From Streptomyces globisporus (GTDB taxonomy: Bacteria; Actinomycetota; Actinomycetes; Streptomycetales; Streptomycetaceae), in NCBI GenBank assembly GCA_014649555.1, contig BMTG01000012.1:210201-274200 (forward strand): a stretch of 64,000 bases of DNA. The letters run 5' to 3'. Shown piece by piece: positions 26,859-36,566 of this stretch. Both the position numbers and the translations under genes were made by a program. The number at the start of each line of letters is the position of its first letter. The first letter of the stretch is position 1. A model generated the notes under the pieces. The model searched no databases and was not told the origin of the DNA. It saw only the letters and a list, made by a program, of their open reading frames with translations.

Positions 26859-28115
26859 ATGGAGGCCAAGGAGTCCACGGGGAGCGCCGCACCGGCCGAG
26901 CGGCACGCCGGCTGGAACGAGTTGTTCTTCGACCTCGTCGTCGTCGCCGGGGCGGGGCAGCTGGCCCGGCTGCTGCACGACGGCCCCCAGCCGGCGGACC
27001 TCGCCCTGTACGCGGTGGTCTACCTGGCCTTCTGGACCACCTGGGCCGGGTTCGCCGTCTACGGGGACATCGCGGCCTCCGAGACCCGGGTCCGTACGCT
27101 GCTGATCGCGATGTTCGGCATGGCCGTGATGGCCGCCTCCGTGCACACCGTCCAGTCGAGCCACGCGACCGCCTTCGTCATCGCCTATGTGGCGCTGCGC
27201 TGGCAGGCGGGCCAGGTCTGGCGGCGGGGCAGCATCGTGGTGGACTGGCCGCTGGCCCAGTTCGGGGCGGGCGCGGTGCCCTGGCTCGTCTCGCTCTTCG
27301 TCGACACCCCGCTGCGCTACTGGCTCTGGGCGCTCGGCATCGCGCTGGACATCGTCACCCTGCTGGTCTCCACCCGGGAGCGCACCCTGCGGCGGGCGGG
27401 CGAGCGGGCCGCGCGCCGCCGCGACGGCCGCCCGCCGCCGGGCCCCGCACACGGCCCGGTCGCCGAACCGCCCCGGCTCGGCGAGTCACGGATCGACGCC
27501 GCGCACATGGGCGAACGCCTCGGGCTGTACGTGATCATCGTGCTGGGCGAGGGCGTCATCCAGATCATCGACGCGGCGTCCGAGCGCGACGGCTGGGACG
27601 GGCCGCTCGCCGCCACCGGCCTCGGGGCGTTCGGGCTGCTGGCCGCGATCTGCACGCTGAGCCTGCTCTACGGCACCAACGGCATCCCCCATCTGCGCAA
27701 GGGAGCGCTCGCGCCGAGGCTGGCGATGCTGCTGCACGCGGTGATGACCGGCTTCCTGGTCGCGCTGGCCACGGCGTTGGGTTCGGCCGTCGCGCATGTC
27801 GACGACGTGCTGCCGAAGGGCCGGCACTGGCTGCTGTGCGGGGCGATGGCCGGGTACTTCGCGGCGGGTCTGGTGGCTGCGCTGCCGCTCGCGGACCGGT
27901 CCGACCGGGTCTGGCTCCTGGGGTGGGCGCTGCCGTGCGTGGCGGTGTCCGTGGCGCTGGCACCGCTCGGGGTGGAGCTGCCGGCCTGGGCGACGATCTG
28001 GATCCTGGTGGCGCTGGTCTGCTGGCAGATCGCCTACGACCCGGGGGCGCCCGGAGCGGGTCCGTCGGGGCGGCGGTGGCGGAGGTTCCGGCGGTCGGTG
28101 CCGCGGGTTGCCTGA
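26859..28115 (+). CDS. Low-temperature-requirement A (LtrA) family membrane protein
   Basis: 418 aa. The ATG at 26859 (MEAKESTGSAAPAERHAG) is taken because the LtrA start WNELFFDLVVVAGAGQLARLL follows. About ten hydrophobic segments are seen; GERLGLYVIIVLGEGVIQII is the conserved second signature. Members are widespread integral membrane proteins first linked to growth at low temperature in Listeria; the biochemical role is unknown. No good ribosome site is present upstream, so the start could differ. It converges on the LysR gene. Confidence 0.85.
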   Translation: MEAKESTGSAAPAERHAGWNELFFDLVVVAGAGQLARLLHDGPQPADLALYAVVYLAFWTTWAGFAVYGDIAASETRVRTLLIAMFGMAVMAASVHTVQSSHATAFVIAYVALRWQAGQVWRRGSIVVDWPLAQFGAGAVPWLVSLFVDTPLRYWLWALGIALDIVTLLVSTRERTLRRAGERAARRRDGRPPPGPAHGPVAEPPRLGESRIDAAHMGERLGLYVIIVLGEGVIQIIDAASERDGWDGPLAATGLGAFGLLAAICTLSLLYGTNGIPHLRKGALAPRLAMLLHAVMTGFLVALATALGSAVAHVDDVLPKGRHWLLCGAMAGYFAAGLVAALPLADRSDRVWLLGWALPCVAVSVALAPLGVELPAWATIWILVALVCWQIAYDPGAPGAGPSGRRWRRFRRSVPRVA

Positions 28116-28197
28116 TGGGCCCTGGGGCGCCGGGCCCTGTGGCCCTGGAGCCCCGAGGCACCGGGGCGCGGGGCACCCGAGGTTCCGGGCCCCGGGG

Positions 28198-29124
28198 TCA
28201 CGCCCGGGCGGCCAGCCCCGCCTCGCGTACGGCCACCGCCTCCATCGCGTCCAGCACCGGCCGGATCAGCGGATGGCCCTCGGCCCCCTGGCGTACGGCG
28301 GCGAAGACCCGGCGCGTGGGGGCGCTGCCCTCGACCGGGCGGACGACGACCCCGGTCAGCTCCATCCCGCGCAGCGCCGAGCGGGGCACCAGCGCCACCC
28401 CGGCGTCCGCCCCGGCCAGGGCGACCACCGCGTGGAAGTCGTCCGACGAGTGATCGAGGCGCGGGGCGAAACCGGCGTACTCGCAGGCCAGGACCACCAC
28501 GTCATGGCAGGGGTTGCCCGGGTACGGCCCGATCCACGGGTCCTTCGCCAGGTCGGCGACCGCCACCTGGGCCTGGTCGGCGAGGCGGTGGCCCACCGGG
28601 AGCACCGCGTCGAACGGCTCCGAGTACAGCGGGACGCGGGTGAGCCGGCGGTCGTCCTCGGCGGGCGCGCCCCGGTATTCGACGGCGACCGCCACATCCA
28701 CCTGCCGGTCCAGCACCATCGGCACGCTGGCGTCGCCCTCCGCGTCCTGGACCTTGACCCGGATGCCGGGCGCGGTGCGGGCCAGCTCGGTGAGGGCGGG
28801 GGCGAGGACGAGTCCGATGCCGGTGGCGAACGCGGCGACCGTGACCGTACCGGCGACGCCCGCGCTGTAGTCGGCCAGCTCCGCCTCGGCCCGCTCCAGC
28901 TGGGCGAGGACGAGGTTGGTGTGGCTGAGGAGGATCTCCCCGGCGGCGGTGAGCCGGGCGCCGCGCGCCCCCCGTTCGACGAGGCGGTGGCCGGTCTCCT
29001 GCTCCAGGGCGGCGAGCTGCTGGGAGACGGCGGAAGGGGTCAGGTACAACGCGGCGGCGGCCGCGGTCACCGTGCGGTGGTCGGCCACCGCACGGAGGAT
29101 TCGCAGCCGCCGCGCATCGATCAT
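28198..29124 (-). CDS. LysR family transcriptional regulator
   Basis: 308 aa. N-terminal winged HTH: LRILRAVADHRTVTAAAAAL, TPSAVSQQLAALEQETGHRLV. The linker helix and a type 2 periplasmic-binding effector domain follow (GTVTVAAFATGIGLVLAPAL, VDVAVAVEY, DPWIGPYPGNPCHDVVVLACEYAG). It is located between the convergent LtrA gene and kbl-tdh, which run in the same direction as it. The conserved GNPCHD loop may bind the inducer. Target genes are unknown; the kbl start is on the far side of kbl, so control of that pair is not suggested by position. Confidence 0.92.
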   Translation of the reverse strand: MIDARRLRILRAVADHRTVTAAAAALYLTPSAVSQQLAALEQETGHRLVERGARGARLTAAGEILLSHTNLVLAQLERAEAELADYSAGVAGTVTVAAFATGIGLVLAPALTELARTAPGIRVKVQDAEGDASVPMVLDRQVDVAVAVEYRGAPAEDDRRLTRVPLYSEPFDAVLPVGHRLADQAQVAVADLAKDPWIGPYPGNPCHDVVVLACEYAGFAPRLDHSSDDFHAVVALAGADAGVALVPRSALRGMELTGVVVRPVEGSAPTRRVFAAVRQGAEGHPLIRPVLDAMEAVAVREAGLAARA

Positions 29125-29172
29125 GTGCCCATTGTCCCAGGTGGCGGCGGAACCACCGACCCGGTCGGCGGG

Positions 29173-30375
29173 TCAGGCGGCTTCCGCCTCCAGCGCGGTC
29201 CGGGCGTCGACGAACGCGTCCACGGCGCGGTTCACGTCGGCGGTGGAGTGCGCGGCCGAGAGCTGGACGCGGATGCGGGCCGCGTCCTGCGGGACGACGG
29301 GGTACGAGAAGCCGATCACGTAGACACCGCGCTCCAGGAGCAGTTCCGCCATCCGGCCCGCCTTGCCCGCGTCGCCGATCATGACGGGGGCGATGGCGTG
29401 GTCGCCGGGCAGGATGTCGAAGCCCTCGGCGGTCATCCGGGTGCGGAACAGCTCGGTGTTGGCGGCGAGCTGCTCGCGCAGGTCCCCGGCGGACTCCAGC
29501 AGGTCGATGACCTTGAGGGAGGCGGCGGCGATGACCGGGGCGAGGGTGTTGGAGAAGAGGTACGGGCGCGAGCGCTGGCGCAGCAGGGCGACGATCTCCG
29601 CGCGGGCCGCGACGTAACCGCCGGAGGCTCCGCCGAGCGCCTTGCCGAGGGTGCCGGTGATGATGTCGACCCGGTCCATCACGCCGTGCAGCTCGGGCGT
29701 GCCGCGGCCGCCGGGGCCGACGAAGCCGACGGCGTGCGAGTCGTCGACCATGACCATGGCGTCGTAGCGGTCGGCCAGGTCGCAGATCTCCTGGAGCGGG
29801 GCGACGTACCCGTCCATGGAGAAGACGCCGTCGGTGACGATGAGGCGGCGGCGCGCGCCGGACGCCTCCTTGAGCTGCGTCTCCAGTTCGGCCATGTCGC
29901 GGTTGGCGTAGCGGTGGCGCTTGGCCTTGGAGAGCCGGATGCCGTCGATGATGGAGGCGTGGTTGAGGGCGTCGGAGATGACGGCGTCCTCGGGGCCGAG
30001 CAGGGTCTCGAAGACTCCGCCGTTGGCGTCGAAGCAGGAGGAGTAGAGGATCGTGTCCTCCTGGCCGAGGAAGGCCGAGAGCCGCTGCTCCAGCTCCTTG
30101 TGGACCTCCTGGGTGCCGCAGATGAAGCGGACCGAGGCCATCCCGTAGCCCCAGCGGTCCAGCGCCTCGTGGGCGGCGGCGATGACCTCGGGGTGGTCGG
30201 CGAGGCCGAGGTAGTTGTTGGCGCAGAAGTTGAGGACCTCGCCGGGGCGGCCGCCGGAGGTGACCTCGACGGTCGCGGACTGCGGGGTGCCGATCACGCG
30301 CTCGGGCTTGTGCAGCCCGGCGGCGCGGATCTCGTCGAGGGTGGTGCGCAGATCGTCGCGTACGGAGTCGAACAT
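29173..30375 (-). CDS. kbl: Glycine C-acetyltransferase (2-amino-3-ketobutyrate CoA ligase)
   Basis: 400 aa, normal length. PLP-dependent alpha-oxoamine synthase family: [78 protein letters not shown] and the PLP-lysine motif [13 protein letters not shown]. It converts 2-amino-3-oxobutanoate and CoA to glycine and acetyl-CoA, the step after threonine dehydrogenase. tdh lies 44 bp upstream in the same direction, so the pair forms a threonine degradation operon. Confidence 0.96.
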   Translation of the reverse strand: MFDSVRDDLRTTLDEIRAAGLHKPERVIGTPQSATVEVTSGGRPGEVLNFCANNYLGLADHPEVIAAAHEALDRWGYGMASVRFICGTQEVHKELEQRLSAFLGQEDTILYSSCFDANGGVFETLLGPEDAVISDALNHASIIDGIRLSKAKRHRYANRDMAELETQLKEASGARRRLIVTDGVFSMDGYVAPLQEICDLADRYDAMVMVDDSHAVGFVGPGGRGTPELHGVMDRVDIITGTLGKALGGASGGYVAARAEIVALLRQRSRPYLFSNTLAPVIAAASLKVIDLLESAGDLREQLAANTELFRTRMTAEGFDILPGDHAIAPVMIGDAGKAGRMAELLLERGVYVIGFSYPVVPQDAARIRVQLSAAHSTADVNRAVDAFVDARTALEAEAA

Positions 30376-30419
30376 GCGGATTCCTTAAGAGATCAGGTAA
30401 CGGACCAGGTGGGAGACGG

Positions 30420-31448
30420 TCAGGCGGTCCAGTCGAGGATGACCTTGCCGCCGAGGCCGCTCGCCGCGTCGTCGAAGGCGGCCTCGAAGTCGCGGAAGCC
30501 GTACCGGCCGGTGATCACGGGGGCCAGGTCGAGGCCGCCCTCCAGCAGGACGGACATGGCGTACCAGGTCTCGAACATCTCGCGGCCGTAGATGCCCTTG
30601 ATGGTGATCATCGAGGTGACGATGCGGGCCCAGTCGACGGCGAACTCCTCGGCGGGCAGGCCGAGCATGGCGATCCGGCCGCCGTGCGTCATGTTCGCGA
30701 CCATCTCGCGCATCGCCTCGGGGCGGCCGGACATCTCCAGGCCGATGTCGAAGCCCTCGCGCAGGCCGAGTTCGCGCTGCCCGTCCGCGATGGTGCTCTC
30801 GCCGACGTTCAGGGCGAGGCTGACGCCGACCTTGCGGGCCAGGGCGAGGCGGGCCTCGCTGACGTCGGTGATGACGACGTTGCGGGCGCCTGCGTGCTTG
30901 GCCACGGCGGCGGCCATGATGCCGATCGGGCCCGCGCCGGTGATCAGGATGTCCTCGCCGACCAGCGGGAAGGAGAGGGCGGTGTGCACGGCGTTGCCGA
31001 ACGGGTCGAAGATCGCCGCGATGTCGAGGTCGACGGGGACCCGGTGCACCCACACGTTGGAGGCGGGCAGGACGACGTACTCCGCGAACGCCCCGTCGCG
31101 GCCGACCCCGAGGCCGATCGTGGAGCGGCAGAGGTGGCGGCGGCCGGCGAGACAGTTGCGGCACTTGCCGCAGACGAGGTGGCCCTCGCCGCTGACCAGG
31201 TCGCCGGTGGCGATGTCGGAGACGTCGGAGCCGGTCGCGGCGACCTCGCCGACGAACTCGTGGCCGAGGATCAGCGGGGTGGTGACCGCCTGCTGGGCCC
31301 AGCCGTCATAGGCGCGGATGTGCAGGTCGGTGCCGCAGATACCGGTGCGCAGGACCTTGATCAGGACGTCGGTGGGGCCGTACTCCGGCTCCGGCACGTC
31401 CATCAGCCACAGTCCGGGCTCGGCCTTCTGCTTGACGAGTGCCTTCAC
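30420..31448 (-). CDS. tdh: L-threonine 3-dehydrogenase
   Basis: 342 aa from GTG ([20 protein letters not shown]), with AGGGAG upstream; the length equals typical Tdh. Medium-chain zinc dehydrogenase: catalytic zinc ligands in [10 protein letters not shown] and LGHEFVGEV, structural zinc site [15 protein letters not shown] (four Cys), NAD-binding [18 protein letters not shown]. It oxidises threonine to 2-amino-3-oxobutanoate, which Kbl cleaves. The 254-bp region upstream (31449-31702) has a GC-rich imperfect hairpin near 31541-31558 but no recognisable operator. Confidence 0.95.
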   Translation of the reverse strand: MKALVKQKAEPGLWLMDVPEPEYGPTDVLIKVLRTGICGTDLHIRAYDGWAQQAVTTPLILGHEFVGEVAATGSDVSDIATGDLVSGEGHLVCGKCRNCLAGRRHLCRSTIGLGVGRDGAFAEYVVLPASNVWVHRVPVDLDIAAIFDPFGNAVHTALSFPLVGEDILITGAGPIGIMAAAVAKHAGARNVVITDVSEARLALARKVGVSLALNVGESTIADGQRELGLREGFDIGLEMSGRPEAMREMVANMTHGGRIAMLGLPAEEFAVDWARIVTSMITIKGIYGREMFETWYAMSVLLEGGLDLAPVITGRYGFRDFEAAFDDAASGLGGKVILDWTA

Positions 31449-31702
31449 GGCTGTGGCTCCCTGACGTCGGTACGCGAGTGAATACCCCGGGCCGCGGGGC
31501 ATGTCGGAGGACCCTGTGGCCCGGGGTGGTCTTGGGTGTCACCCCCCATGGTGGGGGTTCGGCGGGACGGGACGGAGCATCTCGGAAAGCTCCACGCGCC
31601 GTCCCCGGCCGTCACCCAGAAGGCTGCCGTACGGCGGGGTCCCCGGTCCATCGAGGATTTCTTAAGCGCCGCCGCAGGAGATCTTCACACCTGGCCGGGG
31701 CT

Positions 31703-34075
31703 TCACCGACCGCTGCCGTCGGACGCCTCCCGGACCTCCCCGTACGGGCCCAGGAAGCGGGGGCGGCCCTGCTCGATCCGGTGGAGGAAGATCCCGTCCG
31801 GGATGCGCACCTGGCGGGTGGAGGCGTCGAAGGCGAGGGTCCGCACGATCCCCCGGTGCTCGGTGCGCACGAGCCGCCCGCCGATACCGCTGCGCACCTC
31901 GCCGGATGCGCTGGTGGTCCCGGCGGCGCGGGCGATCAGGCCGACCGCGTCGTACGCCTCGGCGGCCCAGGTCGCCGGGGGTGCGCCGAAGCGCTTGCGG
32001 TGGGCGGCGGTGAACGCCCGGGCCGCGGGGAGGGCGGCGGGGTCGGCGTACGCCTCGGCGAAGACCCAGCCGTCGGCCGCCGCGCCCGCCCCGTCGAGGA
32101 AGGCGGGCCCGAGGGCGGGTCCGGCGGCGACCCGGGCGCCGGTGAAGCCCTCGGCCGCGAGTGCGGTGGCCAGACGCCCGGCGCGGGACGCGTCGCCGCC
32201 CGCGTGGACCACTGCGTCCGCCCCGCTGCTCACGGCCTTACGGGCGACCGCCCCGAAGCCCGCGTCGCCCCGGGCGAGGGGGTGTTCGAGGAGGGTGACG
32301 CCGGTGGGAGCGGCCTCGCGGAACGTGCTCCCGATCTCCCCCGCGAGCCCGGGATCGGCGGCGTCCTCGACGAGGAGGACGCGGGTCGCGGGGCTGGTAC
32401 GGGTCAGGTAGCTGATCAGGCCGGGGGTGAGCATGCGGTCCAGGGGGCGGGTGAGGCAGAGGTGGAGCCCGGTGCCGGACTCGACGGTGCTCGATCCGGC
32501 CGCGACGACGACGGTGGCCAGCCGCGCCTCGCCGTACCGCTGGACGAGGTCCGCGCGCAGGACGGCGCCGGTCGGCCCGAGGACCGCGACGACCGTGGGA
32601 TCGGCGGCCAGCCGCCCGGCCACCCGGAGCGCCGCCGCCGGGTCGCCCGCGTCGTCCTCGGTGCGCAGGGCGAGCCGGAACGCCTTGTCCTTACGGGAGT
32701 TGTGGTCGGCGACGGCGAGCTGGGCACCGCGCTGATGGGCCAGCCCGGTGGCCCGGCCGGGTCCGCCGAGGTCGGCGTGGAGCCCGATCGTGTACGTGTG
32801 CGGCTCCCCGGACCCGCCCGAGGAACCGCCCGCCCGGCCGCCGCGCCCCCACAAGGCGTTCCAGCCCGCGGCGGACCCGCCGACGAGGAGGACGGCCCCG
32901 GCGGCCGCGCCGGTCAGGACCCTGCGGCGAGTGGGCCCGCGGCCGACGGCTTCGTCCCCGCTCGCCTGGTCCCCGGCGCTTTCGTCCCCGGCCGGGGTGA
33001 GCGTGGTGGGCAGCGGTTCGGGGTCCGGCAGCGCGAGGGCGGCGGCGGACCGCTCGGCGATCAGGGCGGAGAGCCCGGCGGGGGGCTGCCAGGGGGTGGG
33101 GGCCGGGGTTCCGCCCGGGGCCGGGGTTCCGCCCGGGGCCGGGGTTCCGCCCGGGGCCGGGGTTCCGCCCGGGTCGGAGGCGGCGCGGAGGGACTCTCGC
33201 GGGTCCCGTGGCGCGCTCGGGGCCGACCGGGGCGGGTCCGGCAGCGCCCGTCCGGCCGGGTCCGGGCCCGCCTCCCCGGCGCCCTCCAGCGCGTCGCGGA
33301 CCCGGCTCGCGGTCGGCCGGGCGGCCGGGTCCTTCGCGAGGCAGGCGACGATCAGGGGGACCAGGCCGGGCGGGACGCCCGTCAGGTCCGGCTCCTCGTG
33401 GACCGTACGGAACAGGGCGCCCGCCCCGCCGCCCTCACCGAACGGCCCCCGCCCGGTCGCCGCGTACACGAGGACGCAGCCGAGCGAGAACACGTCGCAC
33501 GGCGGCCCCAGCGGCCCGGCCGACGCCTGCTCGGGGGCCAGGTAGCCGGGCGTCCCGATCACCGCTCCGGTGGCGGTCAGCGCGGTGGCGCCCTCGTGGC
33601 GGGCGATCCCGAAGTCGATGAGGCGGGGGCCGTCGAGGGCGAGGAGCACATTGCCGGGTTTGACGTCGCGGTGGATCAGCCCGGCCTCGTGGACCGCGGC
33701 GAGGGCCTCGGCGAGCCGGCTCCCGAGCGCCCCGACGGTGGCCGGGGGCAGCGGACCACCGGCCGTCACCACCTGGGCCAGCGAGGGCCCGGGGACGAAC
33801 GCGGTCGCCAGCCACGGTTCGCGGGCCTCGGTGTCCGCGCCGAGCACCGGGACCACCCAGGGCCCCGTGATCCGGGCGGCCGCCTCGGCCTCGCGACGGA
33901 ACCGGGCCCGGAAACCGGGGTCGGCGGCGTGCTCGGCCCGGATCACCTTCACGGCGGCGAGCGCCCCGCCCGCCGACCGCGCCAGGTAGACCACACCCAT
34001 GCCGCCCGCGCCGAGCCGGACGAGGGTGCGGTAGGGGCCGACGGCGCGGGGGTCCTCGGAGGTGAGGGGCCGCAC
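31703..34075 (-). CDS. Transmembrane Ser/Thr kinase with extracellular type 1 periplasmic-binding domain (copy 1)
   Basis: 790 aa from GTG, one base after the stop of the upstream kinase gene. Kinase domain ~13-265: G-loop [14 protein letters not shown], Lys43 in [14 protein letters not shown] at 135, DFG at 154, APE at 180, DVFSLGC. A Pro/Gly linker contains four GGTPAP repeats. A single membrane helix follows an RRR stop (~386-404). Residues ~427-790 are a Leu/Ile/Val-binding type fold: GLHADLGGPGRATGLAHQRG, VVAVLGPTGAVLRADL. This predicts ligand sensing outside and phosphorylation inside. Substrates are unknown; FHA proteins are candidates. Confidence 0.88.
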   Translation of the reverse strand: MRPLTSEDPRAVGPYRTLVRLGAGGMGVVYLARSAGGALAAVKVIRAEHAADPGFRARFRREAEAAARITGPWVVPVLGADTEAREPWLATAFVPGPSLAQVVTAGGPLPPATVGALGSRLAEALAAVHEAGLIHRDVKPGNVLLALDGPRLIDFGIARHEGATALTATGAVIGTPGYLAPEQASAGPLGPPCDVFSLGCVLVYAATGRGPFGEGGGAGALFRTVHEEPDLTGVPPGLVPLIVACLAKDPAARPTASRVRDALEGAGEAGPDPAGRALPDPPRSAPSAPRDPRESLRAASDPGGTPAPGGTPAPGGTPAPGGTPAPTPWQPPAGLSALIAERSAAALALPDPEPLPTTLTPAGDESAGDQASGDEAVGRGPTRRRVLTGAAAGAVLLVGGSAAGWNALWGRGGRAGGSSGGSGEPHTYTIGLHADLGGPGRATGLAHQRGAQLAVADHNSRKDKAFRLALRTEDDAGDPAAALRVAGRLAADPTVVAVLGPTGAVLRADLVQRYGEARLATVVVAAGSSTVESGTGLHLCLTRPLDRMLTPGLISYLTRTSPATRVLLVEDAADPGLAGEIGSTFREAAPTGVTLLEHPLARGDAGFGAVARKAVSSGADAVVHAGGDASRAGRLATALAAEGFTGARVAAGPALGPAFLDGAGAAADGWVFAEAYADPAALPAARAFTAAHRKRFGAPPATWAAEAYDAVGLIARAAGTTSASGEVRSGIGGRLVRTEHRGIVRTLAFDASTRQVRIPDGIFLHRIEQGRPRFLGPYGEVREASDGSGR
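33099..33170. repeat. Four 18-bp tandem repeats in the kinase linker
   Basis: Four head-to-tail copies of an 18-bp unit (33099-33116, 33117-33134, 33135-33152, 33153-33170) encode GGTPAP four times on the minus strand. They sit in the juxtamembrane linker, where length variation would be tolerated. Confidence 0.85.
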
Positions 34076-34076
34076 G

Positions 34077-36557
34077 TCAGCTCTTCGGCTTCGGGGCGGG
34101 GCCGAGATAGCGGAGGCGGCCGTCCTCCACCCGGTACAAGTGAGCCTCCCGGCTGACGAGTTGCTGACGTTCCTTGTCGAACGCGTAGGAGCGCGAGACC
34201 CCTTCGTACCGGGCGGCGGCGATCGCGGCGGTGAGCGCGGACCGGGTGGGCCGGCCGTCGCCGGAGGGCGTGACGCTCGCGGACGCCTCCTTGCCCGGGG
34301 GCGTCGCGGTCTTGGCCGCCGCCTCGGCGAGGCCGGCCAGTTCGCGGGCGACGAGCCCGGCCACGTCGTACGCCTCGGCGGACCACGCGGCGGGCGCGGA
34401 GCCGAAGCGTTTGCGGTGAGCGGCGGCGAACGTCCCGGCGGCCGGGGCGGTGGCGTCGATGAACGGGGCGACGAACTCCCAGCCGTCGGCCGCCGCGCCC
34501 GCCTGTTGGAGGAACTCCGGCCCCATGACGGCATGTTGGGCCATGCACGGTCCGGCGAAGGAGAGGTCGGCCAGGATGCGGGCCACCCGGGCGGCGCCGG
34601 CTGCGTCACCGGCGTAGAAGAGGGCGTCGCTCCGGTGCGTGAGGAGGTCGGTGATGACCGGGTCGAAGACGGTGGTCCCGGCGGGCACCACGCGGGGGTG
34701 GGTGGTGCCGGTGGTGAGGGTGGGGGTCAGCAGGTTGGCCGAGTAGCCCGACTGGTAGGCCGCCTGTCCGCCGGACCGGTCGATCAGGACGCCCAGCCGC
34801 TCGACGTCGGGGCGCAGGAGAAGGCGGTTGACGATGGGGACGGCGAGCGAGGCGTAGGAAGGGGCGGCCTGGAAGAAGGAGGCGTTGGCGCGGCGCGGGA
34901 AGGCCATCTGGAGGGCCGACACCGTCAGGACCGGCATCACGGCTTCGTCGTACGCGGACAGGGCAGCCCCCGCCGACTCGTCGCTCGTGGGCCCGATGAC
35001 CGCGACCACCTCCGGGTCGCGGGCGAACTCCTCGGCGACCCGGGCCGAGCGGCCGGGGTCCCCTTGGTCGTCGAGGACCTTCACGGCGAGCCGGAAGGGC
35101 TGGTCGTCGAGGGAGTTGAAGCGGTCGACGGCAAGCCGGACGCCGCGTTCCTGGGCGCGTCCGGCGGCGCTGCGGGGCCCGGTGAGGTCGGCGTGCACGC
35201 CGACGATCAGGCGCCGTCCGCCCGGAGCCCCGTCGCCTCCCGCACTCTCCGCTTCGTCGCCGGTGAGCCGTACGGCGGCGAAGGCTCCGCCGCCGAGGGC
35301 AAGAGCACCCCCGGCCGCGAGGAGCAGGAACCGCCGTCGGCCGGGGGCGGGTTGCGGAGGCCCGGGCTCCTCGGCGACGGCGACGGTGGCGTCGATGGCG
35401 GGCAGGGCCAGCAGCGCGGCGGCGCGGTCCGCGATGATCCGGACGACGTCCTCGGGCAGCCAGTCGGTGGTGGCCCCGGCGGGCACGTCCTCGGCGATCA
35501 GGGGGTCGAGGTCGGCGGCGGCCGGACGCTCGCCGGGGTCCTTGGCGAGGCACCGCTCCAGCAGCGCGAGCAGCCCGGGGTCCTCGACGCCGTCGAGGTC
35601 GGGGGCGTCGTGGACGGTGCGGTAGAGGACCGCGTCGACCGCACCACTGCCGAAGGGCGGCCGGCCGGTGGCCGCGTAGGCCAGGAGACAGCCGAGCGAG
35701 AAGACGTCCCCGGCGGATCCGGGAGGGCCGGTGGGCACGGCGGATCCTGGAGGGCCGGTGGGCACGGCGGGCACGGCGGCCTCTGTGCCCCCGGTGGGTC
35801 CGGTGACCCCGGTGTGCTCGGCAGCCCCGGCGGGCTCGGTGGCGCGTGTGCCCTCGGCGGGCTCGGTGGCCCCGGTGTGCTCGCCAGCCCCAGTGCCCCC
35901 GGCAGCCCAGGTGGCCCGTGTGGGCCCGACAGGCCCGGCGGACCCGGCAGACCCAGTGGCCTCGGCCGCTCCGGGCGACCCAGTGGCCCCGCCCGCGCCC
36001 CCGGACGCCACCTCCGGCGGCAGGAACCCCGGCGTGCCGACGATCAGCCCGGTGGCTGTGAGGGCGGTCGCGTCGGCGGCGCGGGCGATCCCGAAGTCGA
36101 TCAGCCGGGGCCCGCTCGCCGTCAGCAGGACGTTGCCCGGTTTCACGTCGCGGTGGACGAGCCCGGCGGCGTGCACGGCGGCCAGGGCGCGGGCGAGCAG
36201 CCGGCCGAGGACGGTGACGCTGCGCACGGGGAGCGGTCCGCGCCGGGCGACGACGTCCGACAGCGTCGGTCCGGGCACGAACTCGGTCGCGAGCCAAGGC
36301 CGTTCGGCCTTGGTGTCGGCACCGGTGACGGACACGGCCCAGGGGCTGTCGACCCGGTGGGCGGCCTCGGCCTCGCGGCGGAAGCGGGCCCGGAAGTCCT
36401 CGTCCCCGGCGTGCTCGGGCAGGATCACCTTGATCGCGGCGAGCGCTCCGGCGTCGGTGCGGCCGAGGTAGACGACGCCCATGCCGCCGGCTCCGAGGCG
36501 GCCGAGGAGCCGGTGGCCGCCGATCCGGGCGGGGTCGGTGGGTCGCAGGTCGTCCAT
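34077..36557 (-). CDS. Transmembrane Ser/Thr kinase with extracellular type 1 periplasmic-binding domain (copy 2)
   Basis: 826 aa. The kinase start aligns with copy 1 without gaps through residue 185: [14 protein letters not shown], Lys43, [14 protein letters not shown] at 180-182 (APE equivalent). A low-complexity Gly/Ala/Thr/Pro insert of 90 residues (about 186-283) then separates the PPE motif from DVFSLGC. The membrane helix is ~407-429 after RRR, and the extracellular domain ~450-826 ([35 protein letters not shown]). It is the middle gene of a lipoprotein-kinase-kinase operon. The insert may alter substrate docking. Confidence 0.88.
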   Translation of the reverse strand: MDDLRPTDPARIGGHRLLGRLGAGGMGVVYLGRTDAGALAAIKVILPEHAGDEDFRARFRREAEAAHRVDSPWAVSVTGADTKAERPWLATEFVPGPTLSDVVARRGPLPVRSVTVLGRLLARALAAVHAAGLVHRDVKPGNVLLTASGPRLIDFGIARAADATALTATGLIVGTPGFLPPEVASGGAGGATGSPGAAEATGSAGSAGPVGPTRATWAAGGTGAGEHTGATEPAEGTRATEPAGAAEHTGVTGPTGGTEAAVPAVPTGPPGSAVPTGPPGSAGDVFSLGCLLAYAATGRPPFGSGAVDAVLYRTVHDAPDLDGVEDPGLLALLERCLAKDPGERPAAADLDPLIAEDVPAGATTDWLPEDVVRIIADRAAALLALPAIDATVAVAEEPGPPQPAPGRRRFLLLAAGGALALGGGAFAAVRLTGDEAESAGGDGAPGGRRLIVGVHADLTGPRSAAGRAQERGVRLAVDRFNSLDDQPFRLAVKVLDDQGDPGRSARVAEEFARDPEVVAVIGPTSDESAGAALSAYDEAVMPVLTVSALQMAFPRRANASFFQAAPSYASLAVPIVNRLLLRPDVERLGVLIDRSGGQAAYQSGYSANLLTPTLTTGTTHPRVVPAGTTVFDPVITDLLTHRSDALFYAGDAAGAARVARILADLSFAGPCMAQHAVMGPEFLQQAGAAADGWEFVAPFIDATAPAAGTFAAAHRKRFGSAPAAWSAEAYDVAGLVARELAGLAEAAAKTATPPGKEASASVTPSGDGRPTRSALTAAIAAARYEGVSRSYAFDKERQQLVSREAHLYRVEDGRLRYLGPAPKPKS
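35712..35765. repeat. 27-bp tandem repeat inside the kinase insert
   Basis: Copies at 35712-35738 and 35739-35765 differ at one base and encode VPTGPPGSA twice. They show that the 90-residue kinase insert grew at least partly by slippage. Confidence 0.75.
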
Positions 36558-36566
36558 CGCCCGGCC

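Noticed and set aside
28116-28197. Terminator between LtrA and LysR genes
   Set aside because: The region is very GC-rich with many short complementary blocks, but no stem longer than about 6 bp stood out.
27796-30591. 931-residue plus-strand frame over LysR and kbl
   Set aside because: Antisense shadow with Gly/Asp/Val-rich composition typical of high-GC complements.
33099-33170. Four 18-bp repeats as a CRISPR-like array
   Set aside because: No spacers; in frame and encoding GGTPAP in the kinase linker.
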